Of a DNA stretch of 64,000 nt, positions 1 through 14,211 are shown piece after piece. Origin of the DNA: Bidens hawaiensis (taxonomy: Eukaryota > Streptophyta > Magnoliopsida > Asterales > Asteraceae); assembly GCA_021521415.1 (NCBI GenBank), contig JAIQDT010009023.1, positions 1 through 64,000 of the forward strand, in the 5' to 3' direction. Position numbers and translations under genes: made by a program. Under the pieces are notes generated by a model, which made no database searches, was not told the origin of the DNA, and was given only the letters and a program-made list of their open reading frames with translations. The stretch's first letter is position 1, and each line of letters starts with the position of its first letter.

Positions 1-204
1 CAACTATTTTGATATTATAAAAGAATACATAAACAAACCTCATTTATTTATAGAACTACACATGTTGTACGTGTAGATAAATGTTTCAAAATAACAAAAA
101 TAAAAATAAAAAAAAACATACGAAAGTCGTGTTTTTTGTTTTGTTTTTTAGTATGTTTTTTTTTTGTTTTTAAGTACTTAATCATGGATGATATGCATAT
201 ATAG
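1..204 (+). other. Intron of the carboxypeptidase-like gene (upstream exons outside window)
   Basis: AT-rich sequence with T and A runs and no coding potential. It ends in an AG acceptor at 203-204, directly before the first recognisable exon. The signal peptide and N-terminal exons of the gene must lie to the left of the window. Confidence 0.6.
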
Positions 205-3037
<2,833 letters not shown>

Positions 3038-3146
3038 TGTGATTTTGTTTGCTGAAATAAGTCATTGATATGATCAACTGTATTATGCTTCCGTCTTCGT
3101 ATTGTTTGTTAATGTTAACATTTGAATAGCATCTATAATCTTTATA

Positions 3147-3172
3147 AATAAAAGTGATATATCGACAATAAA
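3147..3172 (+). terminator. Polyadenylation signals of the carboxypeptidase gene
   Basis: Two AATAAA hexamers (3147-3152 and 3167-3172) lie 110-135 bp after the stop codon and 70 bp before the element 1 insertion point. The transposon therefore probably leaves the mRNA 3' end intact. Confidence 0.5.
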
Positions 3173-3246
3173 AACATGTATTTAGTTTATGCTTGTTTCC
3201 AAAGAGTTTCATTGCTTGCACGAATGTTTTGGAGGTACATGTGTGT

Positions 3247-4109
3247 TGAAGAGGTAGGTCCCCGCAAAGCCCAGTTGGACCCGCAAGACACACCTTGAAG
3301 AGGTACGTCTGTGCAAAGACCAGCTGGTTCCGCAGGACCCACCATGCTCAGAGATGAAGACCTTACACGCAGTAAGCCAGCTGTTCCGGCAGGAAAGCCT
3401 CTCTTGGTACAGTACCCTACCTGTTCCCGCAGCTGTGGGTACAAGCCAAGAAGGAAGGCTACCCGCACTAACAGTAAGGCTACACGCATAAGGCACTAAC
3501 TCATACTTCAGCAATGTCACCTGAGGAAAGAATGAGCAAGGCGGGAATATTCCCGCCCAAAAGAGCCAGTCCGTACGCTTCTGGAAGATCTTTTGTACTA
3601 TACCTGCAAAGGTATGGACAAAATAGACAAGATCTGACAAAAGCAGCCCATGAACCAATCACAGGGTGACAGCTCACCGACAATAGTACGAGGAAGAGCA
3701 CGCTCCAGTACAAAATGTCACTATCAACCGCTGCCTACCCACTAACTCCCATCGTGGCACATACGTAGCCTGTAGTTGGTGGAAAAGGTATATTATATAC
3801 AGCTGGCCGTACCTGCTTGGAAACCTACCTTCGGCTATAAATACTCCAACACCTTGGAACGGTATCATCATCTTCTCTTCTCCCTAGCTATTTCTCTCAA
3901 TATACACTTATATTCAGAGCAATCTAGTCTGATTCTCACTCCGGAGGGTGGTCACAAGGAGGAACCCCCCCTTCTCAGTGACGAGCTCACGGTGTCTATT
4001 TTGCAGGTCGAGAAGAATAACCATCTTTGCCGGACCTAACCCTCGTGGGAAGCATCTACTTAACCCTAAGATTATCCGTAATCTGCCGAGGTCATTTAGT
4101 GTTTCTTCA
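3247..4109 (+). repeat. 5' LTR of element 1
   Basis: This stretch matches 35798-36659 along its whole length, starting TGAAGAGGTAGG and ending GTTTCTTCA before the primer site. Short ORFs in it occur in both LTR copies and are not genes. Confidence 0.9.
3835..3843 (+). promoter_or_regulatory. TATA box of element 1 LTR
   Basis: CTATAAATA is followed by a CT-rich stretch, the usual start of the R region in plant LTRs. The same box is at 36385-36393 in the 3' LTR. Confidence 0.6.
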
Positions 4110-4125
4110 TTGGCGCCTTCCGTGC
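4110..4125 (+). other. Primer-binding site of element 1
   Basis: TTGGCGCCTTCCGTGC directly follows the LTR. TTGGCGCC primer sites are common in Tat and Athila elements. I did not match the full tRNA. Confidence 0.65.
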
Positions 4126-4176
4126 ATTAAGCTAGAACTAATTCTTTTTCTCAGTTTTTTCAAAACTTCTGGAAAG

Positions 4177-5790
4177 ATGGTTAAGGTTACTCCGATGCCA
4201 AGGCCACCGAGTGACCAAGAAACTCCGGTAACCACAACCCCAGCTACTGGGGGGAACACCGGTGAATACACAATTTTTACGAACACTACCCCGGTTACCC
4301 AAGCCGGGGCAAGTGCAGTAAACAACCCTCCCCTAGGATTCACTGATACCAAGGTAGAGAAGCAACAGACGAGGCTTCCCCGCCAAACACTGGATCAAGT
4401 TAAAGCTTGGGCGGAAGCACGTCAGAAAGAATTCCAAGCTGAGTTGGATGAACGTTTACGTTCACTCCAACAGGCTAATGACGAATTCGGAAGCACTCGA
4501 CAACAGCTCAACATGAGCAATGATTGCGAGTATTCGGATGATGAGTGGGAAGAATCTGACAGTGACGCAAACCCTCGTCATTAGGCGAAAGGGAAGCGTA
4601 AAGAAGCAGACTTCCGCTCGAAAAGAAGTTTTGGAGAAACTTTCAAGCCATAGAGCGCGGGGGGAAACCCACGTGACTTCTCCAAAACTTTTAGACCGAC
4701 TGTTGCAAACGCGGGAACGTCCAAGTTTGCAAGAGACATTGCGGAAGCAATCGCTCCAAAGAGTGCCAAACAGATGTCCAACATAGGCACTTACGATGGC
4801 GTATCTGACCCGGACGATCACTTGAACAGATTTATAGTGGGGGAAACCGTCAGCAATTGGATGGAACCCACATGGTGCTACATGTTCCAGATGACGCTCG
4901 TCGGGGCAGCCAGAGCGTGGTTTGATCATCTACCGGTCCACCATATCTATGATTGGGCAGACTTCCAGCACAAGTTCAGCCAGCACTTCAGTCAACAAAG
5001 AAAATATACTGAAGAGCAGTGGACGATCCTCAACTGCGTCAGAGAGGAAGACGAATCTTTGCTAGACTTCATCACTCGCTTCAACTCAAAGAAGCTAAGT
5101 CTGGGCACCATCAGTGAAGATCTTGTTCGCGCCGCTTTCATCCAGGGCGCTGAGTACCCAGAGCTTATCCGCACGTTGACGAGTAAAGATGGCATGCCAT
5201 CCACGTGGGATGCCATCACGACGGCAGCTAAACGCTTTGCCGAGACGGAGAAGCAACTGGGTAGAAATCTTCCCCAGAGCACAAATCTCTACACGCAGAA
5301 GACCAGAGAAAATAACGTCCGTACCGCCCGACAAAATAAGAAGAGGAAGCTTGGTATTTGGCAGTCAAGGATAAACTTTGACACCTCATCCAGCTCTCGC
5401 CCTCTCTTAGGCGGAAGGGACAACACACACTCATCAAACAGGAATCCCAGATGGACGCCACTCACCGAAAGCGTCACCGAGATATTTGCCACCTAGAAAC
5501 TCCCATGGCCAAAGGCTCCAATAATCCGACAGCGTCATAACGCTGATCAGAGCAAATCCTGTGACTTCCACGGGACCAAAGGCCACACCACTGAGGAATG
5601 CACATCTTTGAAGGATATCGTCGAAACATTCGTCAAATATGGGAAACTCACACACCTCGTGGCGTCAATCAAGAATGGAGGGAGGAACGACAATCGGTAC
5701 AAGGGCAATGGACGAAAGCCCGTCGACATCAGCATCCACATGGTTCATGGCAACGCCAGAGGAAGAAAACGACGAACAACAGAGCCAAGT
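4177..5790 (+). pseudogene. Element 1 gag (interrupted by three amber codons)
   Basis: This is the capsid/nucleocapsid protein of a Tat retrotransposon. It starts at ATG 4177, in good context after the primer site. One frame runs through the region but carries TAG stops at 4582, 4651 and 5494. The order is a Pro/Thr-rich N-terminus, an acidic coiled-coil-like stretch, then the retrotransposon gag domain from about 4774. Key words there are TYDGVSDPDDHLNRF, GAARAWFDHLP, FSQHFSQQRKY and FITRFN. Near 5569 is CDFHGTKGHTTEEC followed by LKDIVETFVKYGKL, the Cys/His segment that ends Tat gags. Frame and homology continue on both sides of each stop, so these are nonsense mutations rather than gene ends. 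Confidence 0.8.
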
Positions 5791-8700
5791 GCGTGGAAGG
5801 AAGCTAAAGTGCGCTTCCCGCGTGTGTCAGGAGGGCCCAACAAAGAAGGCCCCTTAGTCATCAAAAGCCAGCTGGGGCACTACATCACTTCCCGCACTCT
5901 TGCTGATAATGGCGCTTCGTCAACCGTCATGTATAGGCAGTTCTTCGACAAACTAGACGACGAAGACAAAGAACGCCTAGAAACGGTTTACGCCTCGATG
6001 GAAGGGTTTAACTGCAGCACAAACACCCCCTTGGGATCCTATCCTTCCCCGTCACTCTCACAGACGGGAAGTACTCCCGCACAGAAGACGTGGACTTCGT
6101 CGTAATGAGGAAGCCACACCACACGTACGACATTCTCTTCGGGAGAGACGGGATGGCAAGGTTCAATGCTGTGGTGTCGTCGGTCCATGGTATGATGGGA
6201 TGGCCAACAGCTGAGGGCGTTGCTATGATCACGGGCATTCCCCATGTATGCATCGCATCTGTCTCATCCAAACCTAAACCAAAGATGGCTAAACCAACAA
6301 CCTCTGAGCCAGAAGAATGGGCCTTCAATGGCAAATACCCTGACCAGGCTGTTACCATTGGCCCAACGATCACTCATCCCACACGCACCCTGCTCAAACG
6401 CTTGTTGCAAAAAAATGCTGACATCTTCGCGTGGACACCAGCCGACATGACTGGTGTACCCCGAAGTAAGGCTGAGCATAAGCTCAAGTGTGACCCGGCG
6501 TTTACGCCGGTCATACAAAAGCGTCGCGTGATGGGGACTGAGCAGGCTAACGCGTGTAGAATCTAAGTCAAGGAACTCCTTGACGCAGGCATCGTACGCG
6601 TTAGTAAATATCAAACATGGGTTGCAGATCCCGTCATGGTACCGAAGTCAAACAAACAATGGCGCATGTGCATAGACTTTAAAGACCTAAACAAAGCATG
6701 CCCCAAAGATTGTTACCCGTTGCCCGAAATTGACCTTAAGGTAGATTCATTAGCACCGTTTCGCCTTAAATGCTCCTTGATGCGTATAAAGGATACCATC
6801 AAATCCACATGGCTGTTGACGATCAGGACAAAACCGCATTTCAGACGCTCGATGGCACATTTTGTTACCAAATGATGCCATTCGGACTTAAGAATGCCGG
6901 GTCCACATACCAACGCCTGATGGACAAAGAGTTTCATGCCCAAATTGGGAGGAACTTGGAAGTTTACATGGATGACTTGGTCATCAAAAGCCTAGAGCCA
7001 GAAGCGATGTTGAAAGACATCGAAGAAACTTTCAACACACTCAGAAAAATAAACATGAAGCTCAACCCGAGCAAGTGTTCCTTTGGGATGGAAGAAGGGA
7101 AGTTCTTAGGAGTCATCGTTACTAAAGATGGCTTCACAGCGAACCCTGAAAAGGTCGAAGCCATTATGAAAATGGAATCACCAACTACCATCAAACAGGC
7201 TCAGACACTGAATGGACGACTAGTCGCACTTAACCGCTTTTTGGCAAACCATGCGGATAGCTCGTTCCCATTCGTGTCAACATTGAGAAATTGCTTGAAG
7301 AAAACGCACTTCCGCTGGACACCAGAAGCGGAAGCAGCTTTTCAGGAGATTCGGTCACGCTTGATCGAACTCCCAACGCTCACAGCACCAGAAGCGGGAG
7401 AGGAATTAATTCTCTACCTCTCCGCCACAGACAGAGCAACCGGGGCAGTCTTACTAGTAGAACGGAAAGGCATCCAGATGCCCATCTACTATGTAAGCCG
7501 CGTCTTAACGGACGTGGAAACCCGGTACTCTACCCTGGAAAAATTAGTCTTAGCCCTTGTACAGGCTTCACGCAGGCTAAGACGATATTTCCAAGGCCAC
7601 CCAATCACCATTCTCACCAACTTCAAACTTGCAAACGTCCTAGGCAAACCCGAGTTGTCAGGGCGCCTAGCCAAATGGGCAATTGAATTGGGAGAATTAG
7701 CGATAAAGTACAAGCCAAGACCAGCCATAAAAGGCCAGGTCTTGGCCGACTTTTTTGCAGAAGTCCCCGCTTCGCGGGAAAAAGAGTGCCAGGAAGAGGC
7801 TCAACCCTCTCCAGCACAGGACATTGATGATGTCTGGCGACTCTATACTGATGGAGCAGCCAACAACGAGGGTTCAGGCGCAGGGTTGAAACTAACTAAC
7901 CCAGCAGGCCAAGAGTACACTTACGTTATTCGGCTGGATTTCCCAAGTACGAATAACGAAGCGGAGTATGAAGCATTCTTGGCCGGATTAAGAATTGCGC
8001 GTAAGATGGGGGTGAAAAACTTGGAAGCCCACGTGGATTCCATGTTATTAGCCAACCAGATAAACGGGACGTACACGGCCGTGAACGACACAATGGCTCT
8101 GTACCTCGCACAAGCAAAAACCCTTATGCGCGATTTTAACGATTGCAAAGTTATGCACATCAAGCGAAGCGAAAACAAATCTGCGGATGCGTTAAGCAAG
8201 CTTGCATCATTAGCCTTCACCCACTTGGGAAAGGATATCCGCGTTGAACTTCTTGGAGCACCATCAGTCCCGCACAAGGAAATCTGTGTCATCCAAACCG
8301 GCACGGAAACATGGATGACACCAATCATAAATTACCTTGCAGCGGGTATACTACCAGAGTCGAAGACACATGCAAGAAAGATACGCCGTAAATCACTGAA
8401 CTATCAACTTATTGATGACATACTTTACAGGCGTAACTTTCTTGGCCCACTCCTCAGATGCGTGGACGACCAAGATGCCGACTACCTCCTAAGGGAAGTA
8501 CACGAAGGCATCTGTGGAGTACACGCAGGTCCACGCGCAGTTGTAGCTAAGCTAAACAACGCGGGATACTTTTGGCCGGGGATGCACACGGATGCGCTGG
8601 CCTACATCAGAAAATGTAGATCCTGCCAGCTCTACGCACCCAACACGCATCGCCCGAAGAACGAACTTGTTCCAGTCACTTCTTCATGGCCATTTCAGAA

Positions 8701-9373
8701 GTGGGTCATCGATGTGACAGGCCCATTTCCCACAGCAGCAGGGAATGTTCAGTTCCTAGTGGTAGCCATCGACTACTTCACCAAGTGGATAGAAGCAAAA
8801 CCCTTAGCCCAAACAACCGCAAAACATATCAAAAAATTTATTTGGGAATTTATTATTTGTCGTTTTAGACTTCCACAGAATTTGGTGAGCGACAACGGCA
8901 CCAACACCTTTACCTCAGTGGCACACCCGCAGGGTAATGGTGAGGTGGAAAGAGCAAACAAGAGCATCGTCGACGACATAAAGAAAAGACTCTTGGAACA
9001 TAGATCCGGCTGGGTGGACGAAGTTCCACATGTCCTTTGGGCGAACAGAACGTTAAAAAAGGCAAGCACAGGCGAAACCCCGTTCAGCCTCACCTATGGC
9101 ATTGAAGCCATGGTCCTGGTCGAAATTGGTCTACCCTCATCAAGAGTCATAACTCAACCAGAAGACAATGATGCGGAAAAACGGTTAGACCTTATGCTGA
9201 CCGAAGAACGCAGAGACTTAGCCGCAGCGCGTGAAGAGAACTACAAGCGACAAATGCAAAAGTACTACAACACGCGGGTAAAACTCTGCAACTTCAATGT
9301 CGGAGACTACATACTGCGTAACAACGAGGCTTCGAACCAAGAACGCAATGATTCTCCTTTCACATTGTGTTGA
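5791..9373 (+). pseudogene. Element 1 pol: protease, RT, dual RNase H, integrase (decayed)
   Basis: The protease-like stretch around 5840-6060 has ADNGASSTV in place of a usual DTG or DSG. A 1-bp shift in the C run near 6030 moves to the frame reading VTLTDGKYSRTEDVDF. A TAA breaks that frame at 6564-6566. A second 1-bp loss near 6771 joins the RT core, which is then open to 9373 (867 codons). RT has YMDD at 6965-6976. The first RNase H has lost its first Asp (LYLSAT). The second RNase H (WRLYTDGAANNEGSGAG, NEAEYEA, HVDS, SADALS) keeps acidic residues and defines the Tat lineage. Integrase has its HHCC domain (CGVHAGPR to CRSCQLY), FQKWVIDVTGPF and SDNG, but 17 residues are missing before the HPQ motif. 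The C-terminus ends abruptly after RNNEAS. Confidence 0.85.
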
Positions 9374-9847
9374 TAGCCTTACCTTTATACTTACGAACTG
9401 ACCACACTGATATGCCGGTATTCACCGCATAAATATGGGAGGAAGTAAGTCGTTGCGTGTGGAAAGCGGCACAACCCGCATAAACACAAAAACAGTAAAT
9501 ATTTCTAAGAGGAAGATGAGGAAAACCTTCACGCAGGTCATATATAGGTAAAGTTTGGTCATCCTACTAAGTGAAAGTGACGGTTCTACCCGCACAATCA
9601 TGATAGAGGAAACAGAACAGTAACCTATTATCCAACACGCGTCGAAAGGTTAACTTATTCAAAACACTTAGAAAATTGCTAAGTTAAACTAAAATATGCA
9701 TGAGCAATTCATATAATGTTTACAAGGCAAGGCGTTAACAAAATATTTATATTTACAATAAAAATTCAAACATTACAAGAATGGCTAGGTATTTACCCGC
9801 CTACAAAAATACAAATCTATCCTAACGGTTTGAAGGGATCTCAAGGT
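9374..9847. other. Spacer between element 1 pol and the antisense gene
   Basis: I see no convincing ORF. The normal integrase C-terminus found in element 5 (NWEGPYQV to AQLRKCF) is absent, so part of the pol end seems deleted here. The rest is Tat-type 3' non-coding sequence. Confidence 0.5.
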
Positions 9848-11654
9848 TCAAGCTTCAGGAGCACTCCCTCCAAACCCACTCGAACCCGCACCATCAGTTG
9901 TCTGCGGCGGTTCGAGGAAAGCCTTGAGAACAGCTAGCCCGTCATCAGCAGCTGCAATTTCGTTCACCTTCTCCACAACCGGATGCGGGAAGGCAGCATA
10001 CTGGTTCACAGCTTGGTCGTAGGCAGCTTCAGTGTCTACATCGTGTAAAGGAAAGTTGGAGACCAGCTTTCTCCCCATCCTCATGAGAAGCGTTGAGGGC
10101 TGCACTCATGGCATCGTCATAAGATGTGTTCGCGAAAATCCGATGCACAACCTACAAAAAAAAAGTATATATAAAGGAACTTTTCTAAGTATAAAGAAAA
10201 GCGTAAAGAAATTATGGAGCTACGCGTACCTGGGGCAACGCTTCTCGTAGAAGCCATTCCTTAGTGATCAGAGCTTCTTGGAGGGTAGCTTGAGCTTGAT
10301 CGCGGGCGCGTTCGGCTTCATTCTTGTTGAGGTTGGCAAGCAACACATCCATAGCAGCAGTCTCTTCAACGCCCTTGAGCTTGCGCTCAGTGCAATCAAG
10401 CATACCCTTCTGATCCAGGAGCTCTTGGAGCTTCTTGGCATCTTCTAAAGCCAAAGCATCATGAGCCTGCTGAAGCTTCTCTAGTTTGGCTTTGAGCTCT
10501 TCGTTCTCAGTGCGCAGAGGCTCAGCAACGGCTTCAGCTTTGGTGGCCCTCTCGGTCGCATTACGCGCAGTTTCCTTGGCCAACCTAAGCTGTTCGTTAA
10601 CAGCTTGGGTAGCCTTGGAACGGGCCTCATGCCTGGCTTGAATCTCGACCTCAAGGTCCTTGAAGGCCTTCTCCTTCTCCGCTGGGTTGGAAGCAAGCCT
10701 CTTGTTCTCCTCCCGCAATGCTCGCGCCTGAGCCACTTCCAGGCTACGCGCAGTCTTTAACTTGTCGTTTTCACGACAAAGTAGCTCGACGCGCGGCTGC
10801 ATCCGGGCAAGGAGGATTCGGAGCTCGTTGGACAGCCTACCCTCCTGGTAGCTGGCCATTGCCTCCCCCAACGCACCGCTTGGGGCGGCATGGCGCGCCC
10901 AGTCGACGCAGTCCGCAGCCGTTCGGAGGGTCGTTCCCCGGCGGATATTCCACCTTGGAGCATACACCTCATTGGAATCCAAAACTGCAAAAAACAAACA
11001 GTTAGGAAAAAATGATAAGAATAGATAATAGGCCAAAGTAACCCCACGCACCTGTAGGGTCGATAACAGGCCGGTAGCCGCCAAACCCATCACCCGAACC
11101 TAAGGGATATCCATCCAAGAGGTCAAGGAGATGGGAAGGAGGCAAAGTTTGGCTAGAGATCCCAACCCCAAACATACCTGAAGAACCGGTCATGGACGAG
11201 GTAGTCGCTGACACCGGAGGGGGCATGGTAGAAGCCACCGTGGTAAAGACCATCGGAGGTGAACTCATTGGAGATGAACTCACAACCGTGGTCGCCGCTG
11301 CGGATGAACTCGTAGAAAAAGTCACCGCCGGCCCAGTGAAGGATGTGGTAAAGATGGCACTGACGACCGGCGGAGATGACGTCATAACCGGAACAGTTGA
11401 CTCAACAGTATGAGCAACCGAACCAGCACCGGAAACAGGCGCAGCCGCCTGGGTCATCGCCTCGGATAGGTTAACCAAACCTATCGTCGTGGGTCCTGAA
11501 CTGCTTCCTCCCGCACCGCTCTCAAAAGCAGATACGTCCACTCCTGCATAAAGAACAAAATATTAAAAACAATGGCAAAAAGAAATGTGGGAAAGGCAAA
11601 AAATTATACTTACGGGTTTTCTTAATCTTGAAAGACCTGACGGGCGGAGACGAA
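9848..11654 (-). pseudogene. Antisense gene of element 1, 3' half (cut by element 2)
   Basis: This continues the antisense gene that starts at 34770. On the - strand I place exons at 11654-11614 (truncated by the insertion), 11543-11052, 10984-10230 and 10151-9848, each with GT/AG borders. The 492-bp exon encodes a Ser/Thr/Val/Pro-rich low-complexity segment. The 755-bp exon begins VLDSNEVYAPRWNI and then forms a long, strongly charged coiled coil (heptads over about 200 residues, including RENDKLKTARSLEVAQARAL). The last exon continues VVHRIFANTSYDDAMSAA and ends near DDGLAVLKAFLEPP; one frame change is needed inside it. Many plant Tat and Grande-like elements carry such an antisense gene of unknown role. 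The split by element 2 makes this copy non-functional. Confidence 0.7.
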
Positions 11655-11744
11655 TGTGGCAACTGCCCAAATCCGACCCGACCCAGGTACCCGTTTTCGG
11701 ATCCGATTTTAAGATTTAAATTTGATTATAATCTTTATAAATTT

Positions 11745-11775
<31 letters not shown>

Positions 11776-12032
11776 TACTAATAATAATAATTCCTTTCCG
11801 CCGTCCCGCCCCTTTTTCTCTCTTGTCGCCGTCCCGCCCCTTTTTCTCTCTTGTCGCCGTCCCGCCCCTCTGCTTAACCCTTAAGCCTTGAACCCCCTTT
11901 TTCTCTTAACTCTTTGCTTGTCCTTTGGTTCTTCCCGCCTAAGGATGTCTGCGCAGCTCCACGCGCCAGACTCCTTACAAGGAAGCCTGCGTGAAGACCA
12001 GCTGTTCCTGCGATACGCGAGACGAACTGATT

Positions 12033-12165
12033 CCGCGGCGCGCTAAGGATTGTAGTTCCTCCCGCGGCGCGCTAAGGATTTTAGTTCCTCCCGCGGCGCG
12101 CTAAGGATTGTAGTTCTTCCCGCGGCGCGCTAAGGATTGTAGTTCTTCCCGCGGCGCGCTAAGGT
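12033..12165 (+). repeat. 29-bp GC-rich tandem array in the LTR (5 copies)
   Basis: Five head-to-tail units share CCGCGGCGCGCTAAGG followed by ATTGTAGTTCTTC with small variants. The block lies about 400-530 bp upstream of the TATA box, in U3. Confidence 0.85.
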
Positions 12166-12564
12166 TTGTTCTGTCTGCCTTCGCCCTCGCGCACTCAAGC
12201 CTTCTCGCGCTAGACACTTAAGTCTTTTCTCCAGTTTAAGCCAGCCTGTATGCTTCTGAAATATCTTATCTTCTGTGCTATACCTGCCAAGGTATGGGCA
12301 CAATAGGCCAGATCTGGCATCTGTCCGAAAAGTCACTTTCGGCGCAGCTTGCTTACCAACCCTCTTGATTGTCAGAAAAAGTAACTGACATAATCTTTTA
12401 AAATATTCTTTTCCATGTCTTGAACAGTAACCTGTCAGCCTTCCCCATCCCCTGCAGCTGCCACCATATCTTTTGCTTGTGATATCTTTTGCTTTTGATA
12501 TCTTTTGCTTTGATTTGATAAGATCTTTTTCCCCAATTCAAGGGATGTGTTCCCTAGGGTTTTC

Positions 12565-12573
12565 CTATAAATA
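12565..12573 (+). promoter_or_regulatory. TATA box of element 2 LTR
   Basis: CTATAAATA follows TTCCCTAGGGTTTTC. The same box is at 18743-18751 in the second LTR. Element 4 has CTATAAATT at the equivalent place in its 5' LTR. Confidence 0.6.
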
Positions 12574-13612
12574 AAACTAATTTCTTGGATACTTAAACAC
12601 AACACTTAAACACTCCCCAAAAATCTTTCTCCCTTACTCTCAGCCGAAGATCCTCAGCGACGCCTCCAACTCCCCTCTTTGCAATCCGTCTCCTCTTCCT
12701 TTCTGCCCAGAAATCTCGGTAAATTTATAATATATAATTTTCTTTTTAAATAATTTGTTTAAGTGACTTGCATATATTCAAGACATAAAAACCAATCGTT
12801 AAACCAATAACCTCTTATTTATAGGTTAACTTTCGCTTGTTTAAAAGTTGGTTCTTACGTTATCTTTCAACGCACCTTTTACAGGTGAGTAATCTCGTAC
12901 CTAATCCCCTTTTATTTTTAACGTTTTGGGATGTTCATGTGTTCGTACAACTTGAGTCTTAAACTTGTTTATGAAATTATGTGCGCAAAACCCATGTGTT
13001 ATGGACGTTTACTAGTGTTGTATATTTGTATGTGTGGATCATTAACCGCTTTGATCGGCCTATTCCGAAGTTTTCATGGATCCATCAGATGAACACGGGA
13101 GACCTATTGTTACGATTTTCCTGATTTGTTTGCACATACACGAATGATTATTTGTTTTTGCTCGATTTGGAGCACGCTATGAACTATGAGCTATGATCTA
13201 TTTAGGCTTGATCACAATCTGTTTACACACTATGTTGAACACCAGTTATACACATGTTGCGCGCAGTTGTTTGTTATTATCTATTTGTATCTATTAAACT
13301 TGATTTCTCACCGACACGCAAGTGCTGACGTTTTATTTTAACACATGTTCAGGTTTGCTGTAGCTGTTGGAAACTCGAGGACACGTAGGATGTTTTCTTT
13401 TACTTTGGACCTAGTTTAAAATATAACAAGACAAATTTATGTATTTGAATATTATGAGTTATGATATGTGATTTATGTTACTTTATGGTGTGTTATGCGC
13501 ATGCGCAATGAAATGTATTTATTAAATATTGACACCCAAATAGCGTCACGAGTAATGAAACAATACGTAGCGCCCCGATGTATAATCCGCCATCGGTCGG
13601 GGTGTTACAGAT

Positions 13613-13624
13613 TGGTATCAGAGC
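13613..13624 (+). other. tRNA-iMet primer-binding site of element 2
   Basis: TGGTATCAGAGC lies 3 bp after the LTR end. It is the standard complement to the initiator methionine tRNA 3' end used by many plant retrotransposons. Confidence 0.85.
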
Positions 13625-13865
13625 TCCGTGACTTTAGGATTAGGTGGTTAGACGTAACGACCTAGAATACCTAAGAGTCCCTTCTCGCGCATGAGAAAAA
13701 TCTCATGATTGCGCGCTAATTGTTAATTACTCGATATTTATAAAATATGCTTGCGCATACGCAGCACATGATTTCATGTTTTATCCGCGATCTTTCGATT
13801 TTTACTGTTAAATTTCAATTCGTTTCTTTACTTACATATTCGTTTGTTGTTGGGACTTAACATTG

Positions 13866-14060
13866 AAAATCCGAAAAGTCATGGTGATACATGAATAGTT
13901 GATTTTCAATCCCCATTAACTTTATGTTCTAAAATTGAAGGTTTGAAAAGTCATGGTGATACATGAATTGTCAACCTCCAATACTCATTTACTCGTATAT
14001 TTTAAATTGAAGATTTGAAAAGTCATGGTGATGCATGAATTGTCGATTTTCAAATCGAAT
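13866..14060 (+). repeat. ~70-bp leader tandem repeat, 3 copies
   Basis: Units are centred on AAAAGTCATGGTGATACATG and followed by TGTCAA or GATTTTCAA plus an AT-rich tail. They occur at about 13880, 13950 and 14020 in the untranslated leader before gag. The downstream partial copy has three and element 4 has five. Confidence 0.8.
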
Positions 14061-14211
14061 TCATTACCTGTATTAAGTTTGCATTTAAATTCATATTTTA
14101 CTTCAAAATTTGATAACATTTAACTCCGCGAAACAAGCCTTACAATGGTATACTTTGCACTAAAACGATTTCCCATACCAAAATATTAACAAAAACTAAA
14201 ACTTTTATAGA

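Larger units (their letters stand above)
11655..13609 (+). repeat. 5' LTR of element 2
   Basis: It begins TGTGGCAACTGCC and ends GGTGTTACA before the primer site. It contains an (AT)n tract near 11745-11775, a triple CCGTCCCGCC repeat near 11800-11875, a five-copy 29-bp GC-rich array and a TATA box. A small ORF at 13468-13665 spans the LTR/primer junction and is not a gene. Confidence 0.9.

Noticed and set aside
3187..3871. Several - strand ORFs of 65-149 codons
   Set aside because: They lie in the LTR of element 1, recur in the 3' LTR (35728-36421) and show no domain.
10718..11413. + strand ORFs opposite the antisense gene
   Set aside because: They are shadows of the coiled-coil and Ser/Thr-rich exons on the other strand.
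12033..12165. Centromeric or satellite DNA
   Set aside because: The array is only five units, is confined to LTR U3 and is repeated at the same LTR position in each copy.
13613..13624. tRNA gene fragments at TGGTATCAGAGC sites
   Set aside because: These are retrotransposon primer-binding sites. No cloverleaf surrounds them.
13468..13665. 65-codon ORF, repeated at 31952 and 48513
   Set aside because: It spans the LTR end and primer-binding site of Tekay copies. Its repetition reflects the LTR, not a gene.
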